Below the pieces are notes generated by a model, which saw only the letters and a list, made by a program, of their open reading frames with translations, did not search any database and was not told the DNA's origin. The position numbers and the translations under genes were made by a program. Below are positions 32,691-46,087 of a DNA stretch of 64,000 nucleotides, one piece after another; position 1 is the first letter of the stretch, and every line of letters begins with the position of its first letter. Origin of the DNA: Wyeomyia smithii (Eukaryota; Arthropoda; Insecta; Diptera; Culicidae); the NCBI RefSeq assembly GCF_029784165.1, contig NC_073696.1, positions 182,479,498 to 182,543,497 of the forward strand. Direction: 5' to 3'.

Positions 32691-32960
32691 GAGGTGCTGC
32701 TCGCTATATTTTGATTGAAAAATGTAAATGTACCCTATTACAGGTTCCTCTGGCGACTTCAAGATGAAATATAGCCATATCTCGATGAGTTTCTGGCCGA
32801 TTCCAGATCTAACGTTTGCGTTAAAAAAATGGACAAAATTTGAAGATTTTTCATGGGTTTACCTTTACACGCACTGATGAAACTACGCTTGCAGCATCAA
32901 TCATATTAACCCATAAGTCAACAAAAAAAATTTGAAAGCTCTATCAATCGAACTCTAACC
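32691..32960. other. Spacer between transposase remnants
   Basis: Nothing recognised. It may include the left terminus of the following element. Confidence 0.4.
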
Positions 32961-33470
32961 GTGATGGCGAAAACAGTGAAGCTACTCCGTTCAAAAGTGT
33001 GCGCGTTCAAAGAATGGCACCCCGTTGCGTCGAAAAAGGACATCGTGTGGCAGTTCTCAGACACCGGTTACGCTCGATCCGGCATTTACAACATCTTGAC
33101 TCTATTGGACAACAATCAGAGCATTGAACGAAAGTCTGGTTCCGGAAGGCCGACGACCCTGAATGACAAGAAGCTCCAAAGGATGCTGAAGAGAAAGAAC
33201 AAGGGAAAAGAAGCTAAATCACTGCGTTCGCTTGGCCGGGAGGTCGGTGCAATCGGCCAAACAGTTAAAAAGTGCCTGGCGAACATGGACATACATGCCA
33301 GGAAGCGGCCGCCGAGGTGAAGATTATTTTACACACCAAGTTCACCTAGAAGGTGCAGCTGCGGCTGACAATTAGCGAGAAAGGAATGTCAAAGTTGCTC
33401 TTCTTTCGCTCCGGACTAGCCGTGAACAGGGAAATTTACAGTACGAGGTGCCTTTTTCGAGTTTTATTAT
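32961..33470 (+). pseudogene. Tc1/mariner-superfamily transposase, N-terminal part
   Basis: A clean 119-codon start (32961-33320). SKKDIVWQFSDTGYARSGIY looks like the first helix-turn-helix, followed by the linker SGSGRPTTLNDKK (a GRP-like AT-hook type motif) and a second helix-turn-helix around SLRSLGREVGAIGQTVKK. After a stop the similarity continues in other frames to LFFRSGLAVNREIYS near 33430, then is lost. The catalytic triad is missing. The second methionine at 32964 is an equal start. The product would bind the element ends. Confidence 0.7.
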
Positions 33471-34440
33471 CTTAGGAACATATTTTTTTATGACATAGAT
33501 ACTTTACAGAACTAGTTTCACCCTATATTTTATATACATCATAAGTAAATGATTCGTCATCTTTTGAAAACAGCTTCGTTTGTATCTTATTTTCTGAAAT
33601 CGGAACAAAAGAGTAATACTTTTGTGTGGCAGCTATTTTCATAGATTTTTTGAAAATATTGCTCTATTCTGTTACTCCTTGTTCATATCCTTCATATGAT
33701 ACCCAACTAAATGACATTTTTGATGAAAAACGTGTAATTTCCTAAATTTTGATAATTGTTCGAGCTTACATTAGAAATAACTCGAAAACCAATGCCTTTA
33801 GAATGTTTACTACTAAGAGCTTTTTGGTTCTAAATGACTCTCTGCATCTTTTAAAATCATTAAAATACAAATATTTTGAAAAATGTTTAAATTAGAATTT
33901 TTATAAAAAAATTAATCTACCATAAACAAACTATTTTTCATTTCTCCATCCTGGACTGTTTTTAAAAATTGCGTATTAACGTCAAGTTTAAAAAAAAAAA
34001 ATAAAAAAAAAATTCAACTCTTTTTTTTTATATTGAAATTTAATGTTTATTTTTAATTTTTTTTGGTCAAAAAAAATTTTTTTTGTGTATACTTTTTTTA
34101 TGGTGCATTTTCAATTCCCTACAACTCATTATCAGACAGTTTTTCTATACAATCAACGGTTTCTGGGCTACAATGCTTCGAATAAAACCCATGCCAAAAG
34201 GCATACGCCCTTTTAGAATGTAACTCATGGGTGTAAAAAATCTCTCCACCTGTGAAAAATGCTCAGTTTGCTAAGCCAAATACGTGTGCAAAGTTTCATT
34301 TAAATCAAAAATGGTCGATTAAATTTTCGCGTATTTCCAGGCGATTTGAAATAATTTTGCTCTACTACTCTTGAAGACGGCTGAAAGAGCATTGAATTCG
34401 CCACAGCAGTGCTGTAGCACTACTAGGTACAAGGGTTCCG
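33471..34440. other. AT-rich unassigned sequence
   Basis: Long A/T runs at 33990-34100. The segment 34230-34320 (CCACCTGTGAAAAATG, CCAAATACGTGTGCAA) recurs at 51830-51905, so it belongs to a dispersed repeat. Confidence 0.5.
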
Positions 34441-36210
34441 GATCATGGAAACGTATGGACTGGTGCAAATAGTTAGTCAAGGAGAATAACGCAGCACAGG
34501 AGACAATGCTGCAACATCGTACGAAAGCGAACGTGGAACGATACTGACGAGTACAGAACAGGTAAAACTCAGTTCTTCGAAGGGAGTAGCACCAACAAAA
34601 AAACCGAGATAACGTAGCGGTGGAAGAGCTGTACCAAGCTGACGACACTTGGAAGTATTACGAGAAGCTGCACACCTTCCGAAAGGCTACGTGCCGCGAG
34701 CTGATATGTGCAGGAGCTTGGATGGCAACCTTCATACGAACGACTGTGAGGTGTTCGAAATGTGATATTTATTTATTTATTTTCTCATTTATCAACAGGC
34801 CTTAAACGGCCCTTATCATAAAACTTAAAGTTAAACAAGATTTCAAACACTAAACATTTTTAAAATAATCTAAAAATAGTTGAGACGTGGAAGCAGCACT
34901 TAGATGACCATCTGAAGGGTGACACAGAAGAACGCGAGGACGGTATGGCAATCGATCTTGGTGCACGGGCAGAAGACAAGAGGATTCCAGCCCTTGATCT
35001 CCTGGAGGTGGTTGAGGAGATTGGCCGGCTGGAAAAAAATAAAGCTGCTAGTCAGCTGTTGAAATACGGTGAAGATATACTGGCTGAAACCGTGCACTGG
35101 GTCATGACCAAGATTTGGGACGAAGAAAGAGTAACGGATCAACAAAAAGGAAAGAGCAGCTGGGAATCATGGCTGCCTACGCCACCGTGGATCCGATATT
35201 CGAGATTCGGTAGATTATGCAGAATTCCCGCTAATACAACGTGCCCACACATCATCCATTCATTGGTTTCAAATCGGCATACGACACCATTGCCGAACAA
35301 ACTAACGCGATAGGTCAAAGCGATGATGAATCGAATGATGTGTGTTGAAATTCAAAGATGTTCTAACTACTGGTTAACATTGCTCTGGAAAGTGTGAATA
35401 GAAGAAAGGAGAATAACACAAGTGGCACGATATTCCAAAAGTCAATTAAACTGTTTGGTTTCGCCGACGTTATCGACATTCTGGCTCGGACCTTTGGGAA
35501 GATGGCGGACTGGTCAATAATGCATCGAAGACGAAGTATATGATAAAAAGAGGTTCCAGAGAAGACAGTACTAACCTCCCACCTCGAGTTCAAGGTGATA
35601 AAATCGTTCGTGTTCCTGGGCTCACAGGTAACAGTCGACAACGATATCAGTAGAGAAATCCATAGGCGTATTATGGCAGGAAATCATGCATACTTTGGTT
35701 TCCAGAGGACGCTCTGACTGGGTAGAATTCGCCGCCGCACCAAGTTGACCTTCTACAGGACACTGATCAGACAGGTAATCCTCTATGGCCATAAGACACG
35801 AAATGTGATTGTGGAGGATGAAAGCGCCCTTCTGGCTTTCGTGCGAGAGGTGTTGCGTTCCATCTTCAGTGGATTATAGTTGGAAGACTGAACGTGGCTT
35901 GGGGAGCCATCTATCGTCCATACCACGAACATTGGTAGATTGCGGTGGGCTGGGCATGTCGTAAGGATGTCGGACAACTGCCCGGTAAAGATGGTTCTTA
36001 AAACCAATCAGTCAGAGATGAGAAGAAGAGGTGCGCAGTGGGACACGGCGAATCGATGGGGTGGAAAAAAACTCTACGCAGAATGCAAAGCTGGTGAATT
36101 GCAGCCTTGGACCGAGTGGAGTAGAGTCGACTCTTTCGTACAGCAAAGACTACAGCACGACTTAGGATTGTTTGGTAAATTATGCGTGTTGAAAGACGCC
36201 GTGACATTTG
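34440..36210 (+). pseudogene. RTE-clade LINE fragment, decayed
   Basis: Scattered over frames: AVEELYQADDTWKYYEKL and FRKATCRELICAGA (pre-RT), GRLEKNKAASQLLKYGEDIL (RT block 0/1), VTVDNDISREIHRRIMAGNH, IRRRTKLTFYRTLIRQVILY and RLRWAGHVVRMSDNCPVKMV (the C-terminal region typical of RTE proteins). The RT catalytic centre is largely deleted between about 35290 and 35560. Many stops and frameshifts. A ~115-bp foreign piece at 34765-34880 interrupts it. Long dead. Confidence 0.75.
34765..34880. mobile_element. Small insertion in the RTE fragment
   Basis: Begins TATTTATTTATTTATTTTC and contains CCTTAAACGGCCC. The RTE coding similarity stops before it and resumes after it. Type unknown. Confidence 0.4.
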
Positions 36211-39200
36211 TCCAAGGAAACTATATTCTGATTGTGGTTTTTGGCATTTTGTAAACGAACTTAGAACTTGGTTTATATTATATACGCATTTGCATTGTTT
36301 TAATTATTTGTGCTTTAAATGTATGGAACATCGTCAGTTTATATATACAGTAGGTGCTCAAGTGTTCTAGTTCGTGCAGGCGCGTTTTACTTTACTTTCA
36401 TAGTGAAAAATTTACCAGAGTTTTCGCGTGCGTTATTATGATTGTGCCCAGTATGACTGTTTCTATTCAACAGCTTTGACACTCGATGACCACATGATGT
36501 AATAATGAGATGTTTAAATGTTTCTAAGGGCGCCCTCTTGCTTAGAGATTTAGCCTACGTTATTTTCACTTCACCAGTCCCTTACCATCTGATCGATCAT
36601 CCAGCATATCACGATGAAACAAAAAAGCGTTAAAATTTTTGTACGGTCGTTTCATGAAAATTTTTCTTTGCGATTTACGAAATCAAGTCATTCATCAACT
36701 CGTGAATAATAAAAATGTGTACGAACTGAAACGCATGCTTTTGTGCGATAAGGGTGACTAACGATTACCCGTGTTGTCGTTTCTTCTCAGAGAGTCACTA
36801 GCGTGAAGGAGATTATCTTTCATGCTGGTGGGCAAAGCGACGCATTTGAGAGAGCTTGCAAAAAAAAAAAAACCGCGGTGAAAACTTTGCATAGAGATAA
36901 TAAACTGGTGTTAGCTTTCTCGCACGAAAGGACATTACGCACAATAACTACTCAATAGGGCTCATTGTGTGTCTCTAAAGCATGCATCAAATTAGGAGAG
37001 CATCTAGGTAGGAAAGTCGATTGCATTGTTTCCTTTGCATCTCGAAACTGAAAAAAAATCAACCAGCCATGTTTGGTCTTCAAATGCTTTCGATTTATCT
37101 CAGCAGTGCGCACCACGGTGTACTTCTGTGTATTCTGTATTAATTTTTCTATTAGCGGTAGAAACACAGCACAGAGCAGAAAAAAGAAGTGTGGTGCAAA
37201 AAATTGGTGAGTATCTACTTTGCTCTTTCCACATATTGAAGAGAGTAATAAGCCTGTGCTGTATCCCAGTTACCGGATCCCCAGACAACGAAAAGGCCCC
37301 CGTTATGCGCGAATTCTTTTAGTGATAATCCAGATATGTACCTTACCATTATCACTAGTTTCTTTCTATGACACTTGTGGATAATGCAAAAGATTTTCAG
37401 GTCTCTAGTAGCGACCAGTATTAAACTAATATTCTTAAAATTCCTTCTTTAATTGATCTGCATCGTAATTTATAAGAGCAATAAGAGTTTTGCCTTATCA
37501 CTCCTCGTGTTCCTTTTGTGTTCACATTTGTTGTGCTAGTTCTTACGGTAGCGGAATATCATTAATGAGTGGGATGGTAAAGTTATATTGCGTTTTGTAA
37601 TATTGGTAGAATACAACATTAATCTATTTCTAGAAAAAATGTATAATTATCTATCGCCTTGTTTTTGTTACTTTTTCAATAATGAATTATTCAATGTTCA
37701 ATAATAAATTATTCAATGTTTTTTTTTATAAACTTTGATAGCTTCGGGTGCAGAGAAAAGTAAATCATACAGTCGTGAAGTAGGTATCTACACTCTATAC
37801 ATGTAACACAAATTTTAAACACAATAAAGTCTTTATATTTTTACACGTGGGATTATTGTGTTTTTGAATGGCAAAGGATGTTTTTAATTATTTAATTATT
37901 ATTTTTTAATTGTTTATTCAACTTTCAACCTCCACAACCTTGAGAGAGAGTTGAAGAAAACGATTTAACTTCTGACTACTGCTGAATGAATTGTCGGTGT
38001 GGTTTATTGGATATTAGAAAAGTTTATAGCTTGCAATATAATTGAGTTTTATGATTTTCTGCTGCAAAATCTTTTTATGCTATGTTAAAGGGGAATTGAA
38101 TTTTCCAAACAGATTGCTGTACGCTGTACTTGACTTCCAGTTCAGCTGTTCTCGTCGTGCAGCAAGCGACATTCGATGGTAAAGTTTTAATAGTCCTTGC
38201 CCGGTTCCATGCGTTAAAAACTGAGAGTGGTTGCAGCAATTTCACTGCATGAAATGTCGAATTGTTGATGCCCTCTTAGAAAAAGCAGAACAGTGAGAGA
38301 AGTTATAAAGTTGTCAAGTGATGAAATTTGGAAATCGCAAAAAAACTAAATTATTCTGTGTGAAAATATTTTATGTAATCAAAAACATAAAATAACTGCA
38401 ATTTTGGACAACTAGCATCGTATCCGTTTTCATTTTAAAGGACAGTAGCGCTATAGATTCTTCTATAGCTTACTTCAGCTTCCAGAAAATCCAGGTTACG
38501 TTGCAAATGATCGTCATTGTTGCATTATTTATTTTATTCGAGGAAAGTCTAGCAACAATTGTATTCCTCGGTGATAAACACGCCAAAATGAGTCTGCAAT
38601 AAATATACCCCAATTATTGCAGAGCAAATGAAATCACGGATCGTGCTTGAACACCTTTAGCATTCGCAGAATTCCCTACTAGGACACCCCCAGCAAATTG
38701 TAAATGAAACGAATATATTTTCTTTTCGTTATGGCACCCATTCCATGTGGAAATTCTGTTTCCGCCGAAAACAGCCAACCGCTTCGCCATGCTTTATCCA
38801 AATAGTAGTTTTGCTGAAACTTTATCTTTTATAATAAAACCGTAAGCTTGCAAGCGGAACCGTCGTCGGTCGATGTGTAAAAATAAGTGCAGCTCCAGGA
38901 CTTAGCCGTGCATCCGTTTCCCTATCCGCTCTGAAAGCTAGCGATAGTTACAGAATCTTAGCGCTAGCATGGGATGAATTCGCAAAACTTCGCAAACTGT
39001 TGCGATAGAGTTATCGATCTTTACAGCAGCTGCTGCTGCTGCTACCCCCAAGTTATAAATTGTTTACCGCTCAGTGCTAATTCAGCATAATTTGTACCGA
39101 AACACGTGTTAATTCACTTCGCATTCTGGATTGAAAAACAGTAGACCATTATGTGCAAAATATTCTTACAAATTATTCAATGCGTTTTGATAGTAGATTA

Positions 39201-42200
39201 AATGGAGCAAAGTTAACTTCACAAATCATTCTTATTTCTTGAAGCTCAACTTATATGCGTTTTATCGCATAATTTAGGAAATCAAATCTTAATATTCAAT
39301 AATACTTAGTTTAATTGTTTTAATTGCATCTTTAGAAAAATTGATTCAGATATTCAGCTACAGTATACAGAAAGTGCCCTACATTTGGCAAAAACACAGT
39401 ATTCTAAAACATTTTAAAAACATATGACTGTTAATTTAATCATAATAAATTAACTATGTTTTTCCAGAGACTGTTAGTTTAATTATTTACAATAATTTAT
39501 CCAATATAATTTGGGGTTTTTGTCATCGCATAGTTTTATACTCTTTGGATGGTTGATTAAAGAGAGAATAAATTTATCCGGCAGTAGTATTGATAAATAA
39601 TAAAAATTAGAGGCACGTCTACAAATATAAAAAGCTAAGTATTAAAAAGAACCAATAGTCCTTCCTCGGAGCGTAATCTCGAAAAATATATCCGACATGC
39701 GTTTGAATTTCCGCTTCTGTCCAACCTTTGTCGTTAATTATGGCGGAAATTTATTTTTTTAAATACGCCCTTATATTGCGAAAATATTCAACCGAACAAT
39801 ATTCATCATTTTATGCTATATAGCATGTGATGATAAATAACGTTCGGATGGAATACCCGATTACCACAACTTGACTGGGGTGCGCGAGGGAAGGTAATTC
39901 GCTCGCAGCATCGGTTTTGACGGCTTTTGATGATGTGATAACCGCGTGGCAAATTGAGGGTCAAGAGTACAGTGTGATGTGCACGGCGTGTAATTAAATT
40001 TTTGCAGGTTGGTGAAGACTTGTTTTCCGCACTTTTATTCTAATAATTGGACAAACCCTTTTGGGTTATTCTTTTTCCATCTGGTCAGGAATGCTAAATA
40101 CAGCCATGCCATCGTTGCTAAGAACGATCAAGGCTTAAGAATGTGACGCGAGGATTTAACAAGACTTATCTCTACCCCAAATGGAATGCTGATGTGTCCT
40201 GCGGACATACGCTTTGATTTATTCTGTAAGCCTCCATAATGTTCCATTATGCGGCATTAGTAGCAGGTAAGGCTAGCCCGAGCTAGTCGATGCAGTTTCG
40301 GCCTGTTATCATACACGTTTTATCATGCATTTTCGTGAGAAGAATAGATGAATTACACGTCCATAGCGGAACGGTCAAACACACACGCAAACACGCGCCA
40401 TTTTAGAGCTAGTATCTCTCGTCATTGCAATCGTGCCATAGTACGTAAGTCTCTAAATCCACTACGTGAGATGGAAACTAATTGCGGGTGCCAGTCTGAA
40501 TGTATAGCTGCTATCGTCTGGAAACGTGAATGGAACATTTGTAGGTGGTATTCAGTTAGGGTGGTGAAAACAATTATCGTTATTTAGGAAAGTCTGCCAT
40601 TTTCTATGAGATAAATGAAACTTACGAACGACTTCAACGAAACTCGATTGAGTAGATGAGTTGAGTAGATAAAGTTAACAGAAAGATGGGTGTGAATAAA
40701 GGTCAAAGTTTTGTGAATGACCATAAAGCTTCATTTGCACGAAAAACTTTGATGGTAAAAAAAACATTTCTGAGATACATTTTCTGCAAATATCAGAAAA
40801 TAATTATGATGATTTCGACAATAGTGTAGCTAATAATCTCATGCCAAATCGCAGCTTCTTGTTCAAATTTTGGAAAATTGTCGCCTTTTGTTGCTAGTAA
40901 CCCTAAAAAGCATACTCTTACTTTGAATGAAGAATATAAGTCAAAAACGTTCATAGTTATATTACCCGGGTTGTTAAAAGGTAAAGTCAAATCCAGTTTC
41001 CATTCCATTCGTTCCACTCCGACGTTAAGTCCGGTGTCTCAAAACAATGGTTGTTACTCTTGAGAAAAAGCTAGTTCACTCTTTTCTTTTCAAATTTCGT
41101 CATAGTAAACATTCTTGTATTTTTTTTTCAGCTATTTCTGAAAAGATTTGATCGTAAATTATAAAATGTCTATTTGTAATCTGGGGAACTGTCAAGATGA
41201 CTTATTAAGGTTTTTTTCAAGGTTCAGAAACAAAACAGATTTTACTCACTTCGATCTTAACATAGCTTTGTGCTTCTGCTATTTAAATTTCAGATGAAAG
41301 GTGAGCGACAAAAACTGAAACAGGAGATTAAGGAGAAAGGAGAAACACCCCATGCCAAAGTCACTCGTCACTGACAAGTCTGTAATTGGAAAACATGACT
41401 TTTCACTCACCAAGTACACTTGGTAACCTTTCAGCAATTAGATTTTCAAATTGAGTAATCTGATACTCTTTGTAACGAGAACCGTTGATATTCAGAAAAA
41501 AAATAGCGATGAAATATTGTTCGATGTCGACTTTGCCATGTACATTCTCATCAAGATGAATATTATCGTAACCTTCTAAGACGGTTATGGGCGGTTTCAA
41601 TAAAATCAACTGTTTTTGAAGCCATTTAAATTTCATTCGAAACAAAACGATTTTTTTGGAGGAAAACTTTTCCTAACCTGTGTCTCGCAAACTGGAAGCA
41701 CATCCACCCAGCTGCTTTTGAATTGCAGAGAGAAACTTTTTGTGATTATTCTCGGGACTAGCGTTGTTGTACAATATAACAAACAATAAATACAACCGTC
41801 ATGAAATTCGTAAACCGCCAAGACAGCCGTTCTACAACGAACGACCAACTCTGTTAAAATGCTTCAAAATGTTTCATCCGGAAAATTATTCATGTTTGAA
41901 CAATTAATTCAGTGGGTGTGAAAAATGGCAAACCAACACGAACTATGCATCCGCCCTTGTTTCGAAATTGTCTGGTATTACAAATTTGAACGCTAGCTGT
42001 ATATCGTTGATGTTCAATGAGCTCTTACAATAAGCTCGTCGCTTTGTGAGAAACTGTATGCCCCTTGCAAAATGCAATCAATATAGCAACGCCCACAATT
42101 CGGCTGATTTGGTATATCGCTAATTAGCGAGCTAGGGTTTAGTCAGTGGATTAGGAATTTCGTTGATATTTTAGTTGGAAACTGCTAGCGTTTTGTTGGT

Positions 42201-43994
42201 GACAGGTACTTTTATGATTTATCAAGACAAGACAAGTGTAAGTTTGACTTTCAACAGCAGATGCACTGTATAAACTTTGATAACATGTTTTCAAATTTAA
42301 TTATTGACTTTTACTGTTTTATCGATTGGTTTATAACTTCAGAAAGTTTATTATCGTCGGTTGTCAAATCGAAAAAGGTATTGGAGTTAGTAACAGTAGA
42401 TACCAGAAAATGTCACCATTGTTCTTATAAAAAGTCGTTTTTATCCTGAACGACAAAAGCTCTAGAATGATTTTCTTTTTGCAGGCTTAGTGTAAGTTCT
42501 CCTTTCGTTCCATTATGTACTTTAAAATAGGGGCGGATTCCTCGAAGTAACATTTCTTCACCCGACACTACATTTTTTCATGCTTTGTTGTTTCATACTA
42601 AAAGTACGTACGTAAAGTTTTTCCAAAAACTTTGTCAGACCTTTCTTGTTCCTCCATTTTATTGGAGTCAAACGTATTACGTTATACGATTTTCAACGAG
42701 TTTGAAGCTTCATCAAGTTCAATACCTTAAAATTCGGCTATAGCCCTCTATCTTTGTGAAATTTGGAAGTAGAGTTTTCTTGAAAGTATGCAGTCAATAC
42801 ACTGAGTCGGATTCATGATTGTGGGGCTCTGCGCTGAGTCTTGCGGGGAGGACCCCAAAGAAAACATCCATATAGTATGTCATGCATATAGAAAAGAGAT
42901 AGAGGTAACAAAATTGAAACTATATTCGACAGTCAACGACGTTGTGTAATGTCACAGAGAAATTGATTTGAAAAGATCAAGTTTACTCTTTTTTCATTTA
43001 AAGACACTTGTTTTATAATCAAGACAGAATCAAAAACAGCCAAAAAGTCTTACGAAACGAGTAAGACATAGCAAAAAAGTAGGAGGGTGGTATTCAAGAT
43101 ACGTCCGCATGACGTTGGACTACGGTATTCTTATATTCCATTAAAACAAATAATAGAGAGAATTGCAACTCTAGTATTTGCTGCAATTTTATCTAACAGT
43201 GCATTTCTGAATGCTGAGACGTTAAAACGTTATAAATAATAATATATACTAAAAGAATGGATAGCTTTTATTCAATCACTGTCATTTCATACATATTCGA
43301 ATCAACCCTTTGTTTGCTGCACTACCAAGACAATCATTTAATTGAGCGAATTGGTAAAATTTTCCTATCTAAGCAAAAATCAAACTTTACGAAACTATCT
43401 GAAATTGGAGCCCAGAACGATTCAACCGAAAATTTTAAATTTGAAAATTGTTTGACATTTAATCGATAAAACTCATGCTAGGTTAGTTCCAGCCCAGCAT
43501 ATAACTTCATGTATTTGAAAAAAAAAACGTTCGGTTCAATAACTCCATATAGCAAGAGCTCAATCACACGTTTTTCGGTAGTTGTTATCAAGGTTTGGGC
43601 GAGTGACAGGAAAATATCTTAACTTCTTCAGTTGTGATTTAGAGCATTTCTAATTGTTTTGTTATTTTTCACGATAGCGACAAGTTTGTTTCTTTCTCTG
43701 TGTGCGAGAAACAAAATCAAAACCGCGCACCGAGAAACAAAAACGAAAATTTAATGAATGCTCATTGAGAAAACTTGCAACTCTTTTTACCAATAATTTA
43801 TGATACTCAAAAGAACCCGTTTTGATCTAAATCAAATTTCTAGTAAATAAGTGTTGATCATTCATAGGTAGTAATTTTTCCTCGATGAATAAAGACTGGC
43901 TGAAGAAGTTAAAATCGCTGCTGTAAAATCAAATTCACAACTGTGTTCGTTAAGACGTTTTAATATTTTCAATGACAATAATAATCTTCGATAA
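36211..43994. other. Long AT-rich interval without recognised features
   Basis: Open frames are all short (at most 98 codons) and none resembles a known protein. A short (GCT)n run lies near 39030 and small ATTATTCAATGTT duplications near 37690. It could be host intronic or intergenic DNA; nothing in the sequence decides this. Confidence 0.5.
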
Positions 43995-44335
43995 ACACCC
44001 GCTATAGTTATTCACACACATGCTATAACTATCTAAACACGCGTTAAAACTATTCATACACACGCTGTAGCTATAGCTATCCATACACACGCTATTCCTT
44101 TCCATACATTCGATACAACTATCTATACACACGCATAAGCTATCCAACCATGTTCTATTACTATCCATACATACGCTATAACTAATCATTACACACGCAG
44201 CAGTTATCCACACACAAGCTATAACTATCCGTACACACGCTGAAGATATACACGCAATAGCCATAATATGCTACACATGCTAGTGTCTTACACACGCTAT
44301 AGCTAGCCATACACACGCAACAGCGCCATCCCTAT
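43995..44335. repeat. Degenerate minisatellite, ~21-24-bp unit
   Basis: Repeats of CTATCCATACACACGCTATA and variants, about fourteen copies. The 104-codon minus-strand open frame here (SVCMDSYS repeats) is a by-product of the array. Confidence 0.8.
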
Positions 44336-44639
44336 CATCGCAAATGGCATAGCAATACAGATGCACATACGCTATATGTGCACACTGCACACACACTAAA
44401 TGGCGGTAGCTTTCCTAGTGGCGGTGCTGGCTCGTGCAGTTTCTGGCTGTTTTCACCCACTGATATCTGAATTGGATTACCACTGGTGGGGTCCGCTGGT
44501 GGGGAATGAAGAAATGCAGCTTCCCACTACCTCCGCCGCTGCTGCCTGATACCACCGCTCTGGTTCTGCTGCAGCTCAGTTTGGCCGCTGGAATCAGCCA
44601 CCGCTGCTGATTATACAAGACCGGCCTGGTGGCCTTTCA

Positions 44640-45215
44640 CTTGTTAACTGATGACTGCTATGAGACGACACAGGCTATTATATAGCCCAAAGCAAAAATC
44701 CATCCGCGAGCAAACAAGAAGCGAGCTTGTGATTGGTTGAATGTGCACGACTTTTAACACAACTTTTAACTAGTTTAGTATCGAAAACATATTTAAATTA
44801 TTATATGACAATCTTGCGCAATATTTCCCCCATCAATCAAGCCATTGGTGTTTAGAATCTGTTCAGTGGTAATGATAAAAGAAGCATTTTAAAACGGTGT
44901 TGAAACACCTGTTGCAGCTACCGAAAGCGAGCTCGTTATTGGTTGAAAGCTGTGAGACTGTTTACAAAGTCAGATCGGTTGTATCCGTTAGTGTCGACTG
45001 TGCTTGTGAAGAGAGGTGGTGATTGGTTGCTCGGTATGATTTAGACAATCGATGTGATTTTTCAATTTTTCAATAGTGTATCTCGTACAATAGGTTATTT
45101 TTGTTACATAAATTAAACCGTAAAAGAATTTCTGATCGGTTGATACCAAAACCTCGAAATTCTGAAAAGAAATGACTGATATATAAGCGCTCAAAACCTG
45201 ACCACTTTTCCCTGG
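44640..45215. promoter_or_regulatory. Promoter-like zone: two outward TATA boxes, three CCAAT boxes
   Basis: On the minus strand a TATATAAT (44684-44677) lies about 34 bp upstream of TCATCAGTT, an initiator-like match. On the plus strand TATATAAG starts at 45180. Between them GATTGGTTGA (44731), ATTGGTTGAA (44938) and GATTGGTTGC (45021) are reverse CCAAT boxes; the first two also share an upstream GCGAGCT. No open gene follows on either side in the window. The arrangement is as seen; its activity is inferred. Confidence 0.35.
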
Positions 45216-45934
45216 TTTTCCCCGGTTGAATTACTAGATTTTCAAATTCAGGTGCCTAACTTCGATATAGACGTTAGTCCAACGTCAAAAGTATTGAAGA
45301 GCGGAGAAAAAATTCACCGCGCACTTCCCTTTCAGTATGTGCCTGCGTGTAGCAAATGCTTTCACCACACTGCTTCTTCCTCCACTCCAAAGTGTCTCAA
45401 CCAACATACAGAGAGACAAACACACTTCCAACTCACCCGACATCTGATAGAAACAAGAGGGGTGGATCACTCTACAGAGAAAACGCAAAAGTACACCACA
45501 GTGTCCACTGGCGAGTAGTCAGGAAAGTGAAAAAAAACCTACCGGGCAAAGGTGTAGTTCTCGTGTTGCTACACCGCAAAAACGACTTCGACCAGAGTGA
45601 ACACGACCGGCACGAGCAGCGCAGTCTATTTTTTTCTCCCAATATCTTGTCCTCTTCTATCATGTTCAAGAAACAAACTGTGAAACGCACCGCAGATGTG
45701 TAATTATTGTGCGTGATGTCCTTACGTGTGCGAAAGTACACCATAGTTCATTGTCTCGAAAGAGAGAGATTTAAGATTTCACCGCGGTGCCCTCAGGAAA
45801 CTCAGCAGATAAAAATCGTCTGTCACTCTCTTCTAGCATGTGTGTTGATTTGCTCTTTAGTGTGAGAGCAGTTGTTTTCGCAGTACAAGATGATCTCCTG
45901 CTCTCTAGAGGTTTTCTGAGGAGAAAAGACAAGC

Positions 45935-46087
45935 ATGCTCTCAAATGGATCTGACGAGTTCGAGTGGGTGGATGAAAATGACGCGGATATGAACAAAGCA
46001 TACCCTGACACACCTGAGCCTACTGAAATTTATTCGATTATAGCATTCAAAGATCACCTTCAGAACTTGTGGATCGATAGTGAATGA
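45935..46087 (+). CDS. Hypothetical 50-codon acidic small ORF
   Basis: ATG at 45935 opens a frame reading MLSNGSDEFEWVDENDADMN and then a Pro/Thr/Glu-rich stretch, ending with TGA at 46087. The peptide is strongly acidic with no membrane segment. It is not recognised and may be a remnant of a mobile element or chance. Listed because composition and codon pattern look more protein-like than neighbouring frames. Confidence 0.2.
   Translation: MLSNGSDEFEWVDENDADMNKAYPDTPEPTEIYSIIAFKDHLQNLWIDSE

Noticed and set aside
41403..41848. Two minus-strand frames as host exons
   Set aside because: No recognisable domain, no convincing splice sites, short length.
43950..44264. Cys/Met/Asp/Ser repeat protein on the minus strand
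   Set aside because: It is the translation of the minisatellite unit and has no other support.
44395..44430. Histone H2B pseudogene downstream of the promoter-like zone
   Set aside because: Only an 11-base AGGAAAGCTAC match to my recollection of an H2B segment; the surrounding sequence does not align.
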